Positions 47,285 through 58,900 of a stretch of DNA of 64,000 bases are shown piece by piece; the first letter of the stretch is position 1, and the number at the start of each line of letters is the position of its first letter. The notes under the pieces were generated by a model that searched no databases, was not told the DNA's origin, and saw nothing but the letters and a program-made list of their open reading frames with translations. This stretch comes from JBMYTN01 sp049604415. GTDB lineage: Bacteria; Pseudomonadota; Alphaproteobacteria; Rhodospirillales; Rhodospirillaceae. The position numbers were made by a program, and so were the translations under genes. The DNA lies in contig JBMYTN010000006.1 in assembly GCA_049604415.1 (NCBI GenBank), positions 1 through 64,000 on the forward strand, given 5' to 3'.

Positions 47285-48702
47285 GATTTGCTGTCCTGAT
47301 CGGCTGCGGTCGGGGCCGCTGCCGGGTCAATCACCCGCACCGTGGCTCCGTCGCTCAGCCGGGTTTGGCCCTGGGTGACGATGGTTTCCGAGCCGGTCAG
47401 ACCGGCACTGACGGATACCGACGTTCCGTCGCTGATGCCCAACTGCACCGGGGTTTTGGTCACGGTCTTACCGTCCTCACCCAGGACAAAAACATGGGCC
47501 CCGCCCGCATCAAAGGCCAAAGACTGCACCGGGATCACCATGGCATTGGGGATGGTGGTGGATTGGATCCTGACGGCGACAAACAACCCATCGCGCAAAT
47601 GTTCCGCCCCCGCCGTCGTGCGCAACCGGACCCGGATCGCCCGGCTGTCTGGGGCAATGGCCGGAGCGACCGCATAGACCTCGGCCTTGGCGATGGGGAT
47701 TTCAGCCGCTGCCTTTTCGTCCCCGGCATTGATCGCCGCATCATAACGGTCAAACAGGGTCAGGCCGGACCAAGTGACCTGGGCGGTTTGGCCCCGGGTG
47801 ATGTCCAAGCCGATGGCCGAGGGGACCTCGACCAGGATTTCATATTCACTGGGGTCGATCAGCACGGCGGCGGCTTGGCGCATCAGATCGCCAAGGCTCA
47901 TGCCCGCGCTGGTCAGCGGCGAGACATAATCGCCGACCGAGACATTCATAAAGCTGATGATGCCGTCAAAGGGGGCGGTCAGGCGGCTTTGATCAATCTT
48001 CAGCCGGGTTTCTTCAACGGTGGAGTCGGCGGCGTCGGCCTCGGCTTCGGCGGCGGCCAGATCGGCCAGGGTGCGTTCCAAATCGGCCTGGGCGTCGGTC
48101 AGGGCCTTTTCGTCCTCGCCCAATTGCTTGCGCGGGGCGGCCCCGGTTTGCACCAGCTGCTGGGTCCGGGCCAGGGCGTCCTGGGCGGTTGTGATGCCCG
48201 AGCGGGCGATATCCACATTGCTTTGCGCCGCCGTCACCCGTTGCCGGGCGGCTTTGGCCTGGGCCAGTTGTTGATCGACCTGCCGGGCTTCACTGCGCTC
48301 ATCCAGCCGGGCGATCAGAGTGCCGGGATCGGACCCGCTGGGGCCTTTGACCGCTGAGCCTTCCCGGATGGCGAGACCGTCGCTGTCCTGCCCGATTTCC
48401 ACCACCTTGCCGGACCGACCGAAATGCATGATCTCCCGGCGGGAGGCCTGGGCGGTGCCCTCCGTATTGGTCCAGGACTGCATGGTCTTGGTCTGGACCT
48501 TGGCCACCGTGACCGAGACCGGCGGCGGACCGGCTGGGGCGGCACCCGAGGCTGGGGCTGCGGCATTGTCTTGGGCCAGGGCGGCGGGAACCGACAGATT
48601 TGGACTGGTCAGGGACAGGGTCATAACCCCGGCCAAGGTCAAGGCAAAGCGGGGCAGAAGGACGCGCCGCGCCTTCCGAAGATGGTTCGGGTTCCTGGGC
48701 AC
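47281..48702 (-). CDS. RND periplasmic adaptor (membrane fusion protein)
   Basis: 473 residues from a GTG at 48702, chosen because AGGGAGAGG lies just upstream and the protein then begins with a basic, hydrophobic export signal (RRVLLPRFALTLAGVMTLSL ending near PAALAQD). The frame is open to an ATG at 48867, but that would bury the signal behind 55 charged residues. The body shows a lipoyl/barrel-sandwich half (GTAQASRREIMHFGRSGKVVE), a long coiled-coil hairpin rich in Ala/Gln/Glu, the second lipoyl half (LTAPFDGIISFMNVSVGDYV) and a beta-barrel. It links the RND pump to an outer-membrane channel. It is the first gene of the two-gene - strand operon, divergent from the phosphopantetheinyl transferase. 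Confidence 0.9.
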   Translation of the reverse strand: MPRNPNHLRKARRVLLPRFALTLAGVMTLSLTSPNLSVPAALAQDNAAAPASGAAPAGPPPVSVTVAKVQTKTMQSWTNTEGTAQASRREIMHFGRSGKVVEIGQDSDGLAIREGSAVKGPSGSDPGTLIARLDERSEARQVDQQLAQAKAARQRVTAAQSNVDIARSGITTAQDALARTQQLVQTGAAPRKQLGEDEKALTDAQADLERTLADLAAAEAEADAADSTVEETRLKIDQSRLTAPFDGIISFMNVSVGDYVSPLTSAGMSLGDLMRQAAAVLIDPSEYEILVEVPSAIGLDITRGQTAQVTWSGLTLFDRYDAAINAGDEKAAAEIPIAKAEVYAVAPAIAPDSRAIRVRLRTTAGAEHLRDGLFVAVRIQSTTIPNAMVIPVQSLAFDAGGAHVFVLGEDGKTVTKTPVQLGISDGTSVSVSAGLTGSETIVTQGQTRLSDGATVRVIDPAAAPTAADQDSKS

Positions 48703-49056
48703 TGGCCTCTCCCTTGCTGCCTGATTTTGCCTGGATTTCAGACCCCCCATGTGGGGAGGCCCCGGATCGAGACAAGTCAATGGGGTCAATTCCGACCACA
48801 GCTTAGCATTGCTAAGAGGGGTTGAATGTGACTTTATGGTGATTGGTTTGGATCGGGTTGTTTTCAATCACTGAGATCGGCAGAATACCGAAGCAAAGAG
48901 TTAACGGCAAGGTGGCCAGGAGCCTTCCACAGGAAAACCCGAGCTTTATACTATGTCGTTTCCGGAATGAGTTAAGCCCCTCCCTTGATTGATGCCCTTT
49001 TCCAGGGCTGATCTTTTGATTGCCAATTTGTCATTGTCTGGAAGGAGCGCTTGGGA
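48703..49056. other. Divergent regulatory gap between efflux operon and PPTase
   Basis: About 350 bp separating divergently transcribed units, AT-richer than the genes. It holds a perfect inverted repeat CTTAGC-ATT-GCTAAG at 48802-48816 that could be an operator. No confident promoter can be picked by eye. The PPTase ribosome site AAGGAG is at 49042-49047. Confidence 0.55.
48706..48714 (-). promoter_or_regulatory. Shine-Dalgarno deciding the adaptor start
   Basis: AGGGAGAGG on the - strand, three bases before the GTG at 48702. Confidence 0.75.
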
Positions 49057-49893
49057 ATGACCCAAGGCGGCCGCATGGATCTGTTGGTTATCACGGCCCA
49101 TTGTCCGGATCCGGACAGCAAGGCTGCGGACTGCGATCTCGCCTTGCCTGATCCCCTGAGCGAAGGCCTGAGCCCAGAGGAGCAGGCGCGGGCCGACAAG
49201 TTCCATTTTGCCGCAGACCGGATTGCCTATCAGCTGTCTCACGCCCTGCTGCGCCAGGCCTGTGCCGTCCTCTCAGGTCCAGAGGGGGCGCGGGCTTGGA
49301 CGCCGGGACAGGTGCCGTTGTCTGCAACCGATAAAGGCGCGCCCATCGTGGCGGGGCAGCCGGGTCACCCCGCGCTGGCGGTCAGCCTGGCCCATGCTCG
49401 GGGTTTGGTGGCCGTGGCGGTGGCCCCTTCAGGGCCGGATGGGCGTGTGACGCGTTTGGGCATTGATGTGGAACGCCGCACCCGCCGCCCGGTGGATCGC
49501 GGGTTGGCCCGCCATGCCTATGCCCCAGAGGAGGCCGACGCACTGGGAGTTTTGGCGGAGGCCGCCTTTCAAGAAGCGTTTTTGTTGCTTTGGACTGCCA
49601 AGGAAGCGGCTTGCAAGCTCTCTGGTTTGGGCCTGCAACTGGGATTGGCCCGTCCGAGAATTCAGGAGCCGGATGGCGAAGTGGCGTGTGGTTGGATCGA
49701 GGTTGTCGGCGATGGACCCGAAACCGGGGCGCGGTGGCCGTTCCGGCGGTTGGCCTCCTCTGATCCACGAGATGTCATCGCGGTGGCCTGGGACGCAGCA
49801 CCAAACCAAGGCCTAGGGGCAGACATTTCCCTGCATCATCACCACATTTCCGCTGCGGATTTGCAGAAGCCCGAGATATTGCCCGTACTGTGA
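49057..49893 (+). CDS. Sfp-type 4'-phosphopantetheinyl transferase
   Basis: 278 residues from ATG 49057, nine bases after AAGGAG; the TTG at 49051 is too close to that site. The family motifs are GIDVE (about residue 135, magnesium-binding Asp and Glu) and LLWTAKEAACKLSGLGL (about 177). It transfers the phosphopantetheine arm of CoA to the conserved Ser of ACP and PCP domains, of which this locus has more than ten, and so switches the megasynthases on. The C-terminal 30 residues, with HHHH, are not conserved in the family. The PKS gene follows after 80 bp in the same orientation, so co-transcription is likely. Confidence 0.93.
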   Translation: MTQGGRMDLLVITAHCPDPDSKAADCDLALPDPLSEGLSPEEQARADKFHFAADRIAYQLSHALLRQACAVLSGPEGARAWTPGQVPLSATDKGAPIVAGQPGHPALAVSLAHARGLVAVAVAPSGPDGRVTRLGIDVERRTRRPVDRGLARHAYAPEEADALGVLAEAAFQEAFLLLWTAKEAACKLSGLGLQLGLARPRIQEPDGEVACGWIEVVGDGPETGARWPFRRLASSDPRDVIAVAWDAAPNQGLGADISLHHHHISAADLQKPEILPVL

Positions 49894-49973
49894 CCCGCAT
49901 TGTGACCCAAATTGTGCAGTGACCCCGGAAGGCTGCTGTCGATGGTATTGACCAAACAGAGGACGCTTTGAGC

Positions 49974-52900
49974 ATGGCGCATGCGACGCCGACAGTGGCG
50001 ATTATAGGCATGGGGGGGCGCTGGCCGGGAGCGGACAGCCCCGAGGCCCTGTTTGACGCTCTGCTGACCGGACGCAATTTGGTTCAGCGGGTCTCGCCCC
50101 GGGATTTGCTTGCCCGGGGACGACGCCATGGGCCGGCACCCCGCGCCGATGGGCGCTGTGCGGTTGGCTTGGTGGACGGTCCCATCGCGCCGGATCCGCG
50201 CCGATTGGGCGCGGCACCGGGGGCTTGGGATGGGTTGGGGCCGCGTGAACAGCTTTTGGTCACAGCCACCCTGGATGCGTTTGAAGATGCTGGCCTGAGC
50301 CTCGACAAATTTTTGCGACATGATGTATCGGTGACCATTGCGGCCATGGGCGGCGGAGATCCGGATCTTCAAGCTGGGGTCAACCAAGCGGCGTCCGGCG
50401 GGGATCGGGTGAGTGCCATGCTCCGGGGCGGCGGTTTTTTGCTTGCCAACCGCTTGTCCCATCTGTTCGGCTTTCAGGCACCCAGCCATAGCCTGGATGC
50501 TGCCCATGCCAGCGCTTTGGTGGCGTTGCATGAGGCCCGCACAAGCCTGGAACGGGGCGACTGTGACATTGCGCTGGTCGGGGCAGTGGCCCATGATTTT
50601 GCTTTTTGGCAGGGGGCACCCGAATTGCTCTCACCGGACGGTCATTGTGCGGTGTTCGATGCCCAGGCCAATGGGGTGGCGCCCTCGGAGGGGGTCGGGG
50701 TGTTGCTCCTGATGACAGAGGAGCGCGTGCTCGAATGGGATTTGCGGCCCAGGGCTTTCATCTTGAGCTCAGCGGTCAGGCATAGCGGTGATGCGGCAGC
50801 CTTGGGGCGGCCCAACCAAAATGCTCAGACAGAGGTGATCCGCGCTGCGCTGCGCGAGGTGTTGCCGTTGAGGCTGCAGTTGTCCGCTGTGGAGTTGCAC
50901 GGCACCGGAACCCGGGTCGGCGATCCCATAGAGGTCGCATCCCTGGCGCAGGTGGTTGGCCAAACCGCCGATAAGCGATCCGAGCCTTGTGTCATTGGGT
51001 CGCTGAAGGCCTTGATGGGCCATGCGGAGGCGGCGTCGGGCATGGCCGGGCTGCAAAAGGCCGTGCGGATGCTTGAGACCGGTTTGGCCCCGGCCCATCC
51101 GCCGCTTTCAGCGGTCAACCCGTTGATCGATCTGGAACCCGGTGGTGTGCTGCATTTGCCATCCAGGGTCACCCCGTTACGTTCCCTTAGTCCCGATGAG
51201 CCAATCCGCATTGGCGTCACCGCCTTGGGCATTGGTGGCAGCTGTGCCCACGTGATCTTGCAAGCCCCGTCGGCTCCTCCAGCTTCTTCAGGCCACGTAG
51301 AGGCTGAAGTGAAGAAGACCAAGGGGGGTGGCCAGGACGGCGCTATACCGGCAGCGAGACCAGGCCGCGCCCTGCCGCTGTTCCTGTCAGCGACGGATCC
51401 CGGATCGCTTCAGCGTCTCTCGGAGGCCTGGTGTCAGAGCGACGGTGTGGCCGGGACCGCGCCCTTTGAACAGGCTCTATGCTCCCAAGCGATTGGTCGG
51501 GCTTCTTTGGTCGCGCGGCGGGTGGTTTGGGCGAAGTCCTGGTCTGACCTGCGGGCCCAATTGCGCCAAGATCCCGCACCGGCCTTGACGCCAAAAATTC
51601 GATCCTTGCGGGCGATTGGCGCCCCCGCTTTAAACGGACCAGCCGATGTCGCCGCTTGGCTCGAGATCCCGGTTTTCCGCGATGCGGTTAACCATCTCGC
51701 GGTGGGCCTGAGCCGTGCGGAGATCGCTCAGTTCACGGGTGCAAAAGGGGGCGCAAGACCCTGGCCGAAAGCCAAACGAGATCTCTATCGCAGTGTTGCT
51801 GAAGCGGTAATGCTGTTTGGTTGCCAGCAATTGGGCTTGGGGCGTGCGGCCCCTTTGCAGGCCACCTCCCTGGTTGGGGCGCAGGCGATCGCCCGGGTCA
51901 CCGACATGCTCCCCGCACCGATACTCGAATCCTCTCGCTTGAGCAGACCAGATCAGGCCGTCCAGACCCGGGGCGGCGTGATGGGCCCGATAGATCCGGC
52001 GGCTTTTCTGGCCCACTTGATTGACACTGCCCCACAGGCCGAACGGGCGCTGAACCGGCTGTGGCATGCGGGTTTGCCGGGCCTGGATCCCAAGCTGGTT
52101 CCAGACACCGATCCCCAAGCCGTGCGTGTGGCGCGGAAACTGCGCGTGCTCGCCCCGCTGGTCGACGCCGCCGGCTTGGAACTGCCTCTCAGCCGGGATT
52201 GTCCATGGGGGACGGTAGTGAGGTATTGGTCGAAACTGGCCTCCGATGACGCCCTGCTGGCTCTGTTGGCGGGGCAATCGGTTCCAGGGGATGCCAAGGC
52301 CGACTTCGATGCTTGGGTTGCGGGCTTGCCAGGGGGGGCGCTCGGTCCGGATCCGACATCGCTTGAAGACTTTGTCCTTGATGTTAAGGCAGAGGATGAA
52401 AACGAGGCGGGTGCGCAAGATGGTGTCGTTGCACCGTCTGAGTGGACCGATCCGCTCGCCGCTTTGGCCGATCTCTGGCAAAGCGGGGCCGACTTGTATT
52501 TGCCGCGCCTTTGGCCACTGCCCCTCACGCCTCGGGTTTCCATTCCGCGCCATCCTGATCCGCTTCCAGAACCGGGCGCTGATCGGCTGGAGGCCTCGAT
52601 ATTGGCTTCGGCTTCTGCTCCGGCTTCGGGAGCTTCGGACGCGGCAGGCGATCAGCCGCTGCGCGATTGGCTCAAAAACCTGATTGCCGTGGTGGTGCAA
52701 CGCCCGGCGGCCAGCTTGCCCGAAGAAGCTGGCCTGGCCGAGGCCTGCGGCGTGGACAGCTTGGCCAATGAGGCCATCCTTGCCAAGCTCAGCCGCTCGG
52801 TGGGCGATGTCCCGGCGACCCTGTTGTTTTCCTGTCCGACCATTGCCGCTTTGGCGGCTTGGCTGACCCGGGAGCGGTCCGAGGCGGTGGCCGCTTTGGA

Positions 52901-55900
52901 TCTGGCCGTCGAGGCCCGTGGTGCCCCATTGAAGGCCTCCACCACGGAGGTTCCCACCACAGAACGGCCCCGGCATCGCAGTCCCCCCCAGCCGGGTCGG
53001 GAGCCGGTGGCGGTGGTCGGTCTGGCCGGGCGGTTCCCTGGCGCGCCTGATATCCACAGCTTCTGGCAGATGTTGAAGGACGGGGTGTCTGCGATCAGCG
53101 AAGTGCCGCCGGAGCGCTGGGACTGGCAGGCCTGGGCCGGGGAAAAGGGCCAAGGCGATGGCGGTCACTACACCCGCTTTGGCGGCTTCTTGCCTGATCC
53201 TTATGCCTTTGATCCGCTGTTCTTCGCCATCCCGCCCGTCAGCGCGGCCCGAATGGATCCGCAGCAACGGGTGATGCTGGAGACCGCCTGGAGCGCCCTG
53301 GAAGATGCCGGGATCCGTCCCCGTGATCTGCCCCGGCGCAGCGGGGTGTATATTGGGGCCAGTACGCAGAGCTTTGCCACCTTGGCCGCCCGGGCCGCAC
53401 CACCACCCGGCGGCAAAGCCCTGACCGTGGAAACCGATCTGTCGGACATCGCCAACCGGATTTCCTTCTTGATGGATCTGCACGGGCCGAGCCTGACGGT
53501 GGATACGGCCTGTTCCGCCTCCCTGACCGCCGTGCATTTGGCGCTGAAGGCCTTGGCTGCGGGCGATTGCGAGGCGGCTTTGGTCGGCGGGGTCAATCTG
53601 ACCTTGGATCCCTTGCGGATCTCGCAATTCAGCGACAAGGGCATGCTAACCCCGGAACAGCTCTGCCGTCCCTTTGGCGACGGGCCGGGGGGCTTTGTCG
53701 ATGGCGAAGGGGCTGTCGCCCTGGTGCTGAAGCCATTGTCCCGGGCGCAACGCGATGGTGATCGGATCATCGCCTTGCTGGCGGGGTCGGCCTCCAACAG
53801 CGGTGGCCGGGCCAGCGCTTATACGGTGCCCGATCCGTCGGCCCAGGCGGCTTTGGTGCGCGAGGCCTTGGACGACGCCGGTCTGTCGGCCCAGGCGCTG
53901 ACCTATGTGGAATGCCATGGCACCGGCACCAAGCTGGGCGATCCCATTGAGCTGGAAGGTCTGACTCGGGCTTTTGCGCCCGATGATGTGGCCCCGGGTG
54001 CCTGTCGCATTGGCTCCTTGAAAGCCAATATCGGGCATTTGATTGGCGCGGCGGGCATCGCTGGCTTGGCCAAGCTGTTGGTCCAGGCCGAGCAGCGCTG
54101 GATCGCGCCGAGCCTGAACGCCATCCCGGCCAATCCTCGGCTGGATTTTGCCGCGACGCCGTTTACGGTCGCCATCGCGGGCCAGCCCTGGGAGCCCGCT
54201 ACCCCTGGCGCGCCGCTGGTCGGCGGGGTCAGCTCCTTTGGCTCCGGCGGGTCCAACGCCCATGTCATCGTTCAGGGCCGCGGCACCCCGGACCCCCTGC
54301 CGGACCACCCCGCACGCAGCCTGTCGCAGGCCGTTGTGCTGTCGGCGCGGTCTGGGGCTCGCCTGAAGGCTCAAGCGGAACGGCTGGTTGCGGCCCTTGA
54401 GGCCATGGATGCGCCCGACCCGGCGCTGCCCGATATCGCCCATACGCTGCGCACCGGTCGGGAGCCCTTGGCCAAGCGGTTGGGCATGGTGGTGGACAGC
54501 CGGGGCGAGTTGGTCGCCCGGCTGCGGGCCTGGCTGGCCGGGGATGCCAAGGCGGTGGCGCAGATCGCGCAACAAGACCGGGAAGGCGCAGACGGGCTGA
54601 TTGATCGGTTTTTGGCTGGAGAGGATGTGGATTGGTCGGCGATCTATCCGGCTCAGGCCTTTCGAAAGGTTTCCTTACCGGCTTATCCCTTCGAGCGCAT
54701 GGCGCTGCCACTGCCCGGTGGCGTATCAGCTCGCCCGGCGATGCCCAAGACAACGGGTGCAACTGCATCTGTAGTTGCAGAGGAGGCGGTGCCCGGCTCC
54801 AACACACCCCCGAGCCCAGCCTCAGACAAAGGTGCACCGATTGATCCATTGAGCGGTTTGCTCACCCTGCCGCGTTGGGTTTCCGAGCCCTTATCGGAGG
54901 GGCATGCATCCGCAGGAATGCGCGCCGGTGTGTTGCCCGGCACTGTGTTGGTCATCGGCTCCGGCCCTATGGAGGAAGGCTTGCGCGCCTTGGGCTGTGC
55001 CGTTGAGAGTGTGGCCAAAGAGGCGTCCGCCGTCACGGCGCGTCTGACCCAGACCAAAGCACCCTTACCGGAGCGGATCCTGTTTGTCGGCTTTGAGGGG
55101 GCCTCAGGGCCGGACGGGGATCCGCGCGATCCGCAGGTGGTCGAGCACGCCACACGGACCGGTCCCTTGGTGTTGCGGGCCGCAGTGGCGGCTCTGTCCG
55201 CCCGGGGCGGCGGGGATTGGCCGCATTTGACCATCCTGACTGCCGATGCCTTGCCTGCGGGTGGACGACCGGTTTTGGATCCGCTGGCCGCCGGGCTGCA
55301 TGGCTTTGCCAAATCCTTGGCCAAGGAAGACTCCGCCTTACCGGTGTCCTGCATCGATCTCTGCCGGGCCGATGGGCTGGGCCGGGATGGTTTGGCGGAC
55401 CCTGATGTGTGGGCGGATCTGGCCCGTGCAGTGCTGCTGGAACCGGCGGATCCCCGGGGCGATGAAACCGTCTTGCGTGCCGGTCGGCGGTTGCGGCGGC
55501 GGCTGTCTCTGCTGGAGATGGGGCCCCAAATGGAGCCCGAGACAGGGTCAGGGACGGGGTCCGGGACGGCGGGCGAAATGCGCGATGGGGCGGCAAGCGA
55601 CCGCCCGGTGCCGTTGCGGGATGGCGGGGTTTACCTAATTGTTGGCGGGGCCGGTGGGCTCGGGGCCGCCTTTAGCCGCCATCTGGCCCAGACACGAGGG
55701 GCGAAGCTGGTTTGGCTCGGTCGCCGGGCCGAGGACGATACCATCCGGGCGGCCATGGCCGAGGTCCGCGCGGTCGGAGGCGAGGTCCTCTATTACAGCG
55801 GCGATGCCAGCGATCCGTGCGTGGTCGCGGCGGCCTGCGCCGCAGCCCGGGGGCGGTTTGGCGCTCTGCATGGGGTGGTGCATTCCGCCATCGTCTTAAA

Positions 55901-58900
55901 CGATATGGCGGTGGCACGGATGGATGATGCCGCCTTCCGCAAGGCCTATGACATCAAAGCCGCCGGGATTGCTGCCTTGGCCAAAGCGGTGGCGGATGCG
56001 CCCCTAGACTGGTTTTTGGTGTTCTCCTCCGGGCTCTCGGTGCTCGGCTTCCCAGGCCAAAGCAATTATGCGGCAGGTTGTGCGGTCAAAGACGCCCTGG
56101 TGCACTGGCTGGCCGCCCGCTCGGATGTGTCCTATCCGGTGCGCACGATCAATTGGGGCTACTGGGGCACCACCGGCATTGTCGCCAATCCGGTCCATGA
56201 GCGGCGTTTGGCGGCCCTGGGGCTGTTGAACATGGATCCGGCCGCAGGCATGGCGGCCATCGAGCGGATCCTGGCTTCGCCAACGCCGCAGGTGCTGGCG
56301 ATGAAAGCGACGGACGCATTGCTGGAGACCTTGGGGCTGCGGCCGGATCGGGTGGAAGCCGCCACTGGTCCCGCGCCTGAGATCCTCGGTCCCGCCCGGG
56401 CGACCGGGCTGGAAGCCGATCCCGCAGACCCGACCGTTGCAGCAGCCTGGCGGGCCGGGCGCGACGCCTTTGAAGCCGCAGCCCCGGCCATGGTGCTGGG
56501 TGCGTTGGATCCCTTGGGCCTGCGCACTCAATTGCTGGCAGCGGGCCAGGCGGGCCAGGTTGGCGCGGAGGGAACCAAGGGCGCGGGTGGTCCTGCGGGC
56601 ATCGGGGTCAAGGCCCTGCGTCAATCCCTTGGCATTGTCGACCGCCATATCCGCTTGTTCACAGCTTGCCTGCGGATCTTGGATCGGGCCGGGCTGGTGC
56701 AGCTGGATCCTGGCGCGGAGGATGTCGCCCGGGTCACGGCCCTGCCGGGCTTGGCTGAGGCGGCCTCTGGCGGTCCGGAGTTGGCGGCGCAATTGGGTCG
56801 GGATCATCCCTCGACGGCGGGCTTCTGCGCCTTGACCGAGGCCTGTTTGGCGCGCTTTGCTGAGACCGTTACCGGCAAGACCGCACCAACGGATGTGCTG
56901 TTCCCAGAGGGCTCGATGGATCTGGTCGATCCGATCTATCGCGGCAATCCGGAGGCGGATCGCTGCAACATCCAAACCACCGCCGCCGTGGTCGCGTTGA
57001 CCAAAGCCAAGCTGGCCGCTGCCGGTCCAGAGGCGCGGGTTACGATTGTTGAGATCGGGGCGGGCACCGGGGGCACGACGCGAACCCTGCTGCCGGATCT
57101 CGCCCCCTTTGGCGACCGGCTGCGTTATGTCTATACGGACATTTCCCGGGCCTTCACCGCCCATGGCAAGCGGGTGTTTGGGGCGGAGTATCCCTTCGTC
57201 GATTATACCGTCTTGGACATTGAGCGCGATCCGGCACCGCAAGGCTTCCCGCCTTGTGGGGTGGACATTGTGGTGGCGACCAATGTGCTGCATGCCACCA
57301 AGGATATGGCCAACACTTTGGGCCATGTGAAAGCGCTGCTGGCCGAAGGTGGTTGCCTGATCGCCAATGAGATCACCATGGCCAGCGCCTTCACCACTTT
57401 GACCTTTGGTCTGGTGGATGGCTGGTGGTTGTTCCAGGACGTGTCGGAGCGTCTTCCTGATGCGCCGCTGTTGGCTCCGGACACCTGGCGGCGGATCCTT
57501 GGCGAGTTGGGCTATCGCTCCGTCCAGCTCCTGCCCGGCTTGGCCATTGATGGGGGCTTGGGCGACCAGAATGTTATTGTCGGAGAAAGCGACGGCCTGC
57601 GTCGCCTGCCTGCCCAACAGAACCCCACGGTATCGGTACCGGCACCGGCACCGGCAGCCGCTGTTGCTTCTGCTCCTGTTCCTGTGTCCACAAGCCTATC
57701 CAATGACGCCCCATCAAACGGCACCGGGTCGCCTGTAAGCGCAGGAGCACCGGGCGGTGACGCCATGGGCGTTGTCATTGCGGCGGTGGCGTCGGCGTTG
57801 GGCATGCCCGAGGATCAAGTCGAGCCGGATGCGGCGTTCCGGGATTATGGGGTCGATAGCATTGTCGGGGTGCGGTTGGTGCGAGAGGTCAACAAGGCCT
57901 TGGGTGCCAATCTGGCGATCACCGATTTGTTTGACCATCCGTCGGCGAGAAAGCTGGCGGTGGCGGCCTTGACCAGCGGTGGGTCGGTTGGCCAAGCCAC
58001 TGCGGCCTCGGCACCCGCCGCTCCGGCCACTCCCGTTGCGTCTGCAACTGCATATGTAGTTGAGGCGCGCTCTTCCCAGGCCACACCGCCTTCAACGATA
58101 CCGCCTGCCACTCCCTCGACCACAGCTGCAACTGCATATGTAGGTGCAGCTGCTTCCCAGCAGGTCTCAACCCCGACCACCGGGCCGGTGTTTGACCGGT
58201 CGGATCTGTTGGACCGGGTGTGCGAGGCGTTGGCGGATGTGCTCTCGGTCCCGGTTGCGGCGGTGGATCCGGATGGGGATGTGTCGGAGATGGGTTTAGG
58301 GGCTGCGGATGCGGAGGCTGTTGGGCTTTTGCTCGGCGTGTACTTGGGCCACGCAGTGCCGGGGCATCTGTTCCATGACCACCGCACGGCCCGCGCGGTG
58401 GCGCGCGCCTTATCCCCCGCTCCAAGCGCTGCCGGTGCAGTCGCAGGGTCCACTGATACCATACCTATCCCTTCAGTCGGGTCCCCAATGAAGCCTCCCC
58501 GGGCTTCCGGGGTCGGGTCCCAACTAGGGCCTCCCCGGGCTTCCGGGGTCAGTGTGGGTGCCACGTTAGAGCCAACTGCCCCAAGCACCGCCCGCATAGT
58601 CGTCGCGTCCTCTACACCCATTCCATCCCCCTCAGTCGGGTCCCCAATTGAGCCCCCCCGGGCTTCCGGGGTTGCGGTTGTGGGGATGGCGGGGCGGTTC
58701 CCGGGCTGTCCGGATCTGGAGGCCTATTGGCAGGCGATCCGGGCGGGGCGTAATTTGGTGACGGAAGCGCCGCCGGAGCGCTGGGATGCGCAGGCCTGGT
58801 ATGACCCGGAGGTCGGACGGCTGGACCGGACCCATTGCCGTTTTGGCTCCTTTGTTGAAGGGGCCGAGCTGTTTGATCCGGCGGTGCATGGCTTGTCTTT

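Noticed and set aside
48703..48867. Longer N-terminus for the adaptor protein from ATG 48867
   Set aside because: Places 55 non-hydrophobic residues before the export signal; the GTG at 48702 has a strong Shine-Dalgarno and starts at the signal peptide.
58466..58673. CRISPR-like array
   Set aside because: Only three units, in frame within a PKS linker, with irregular spacing and no cas genes.
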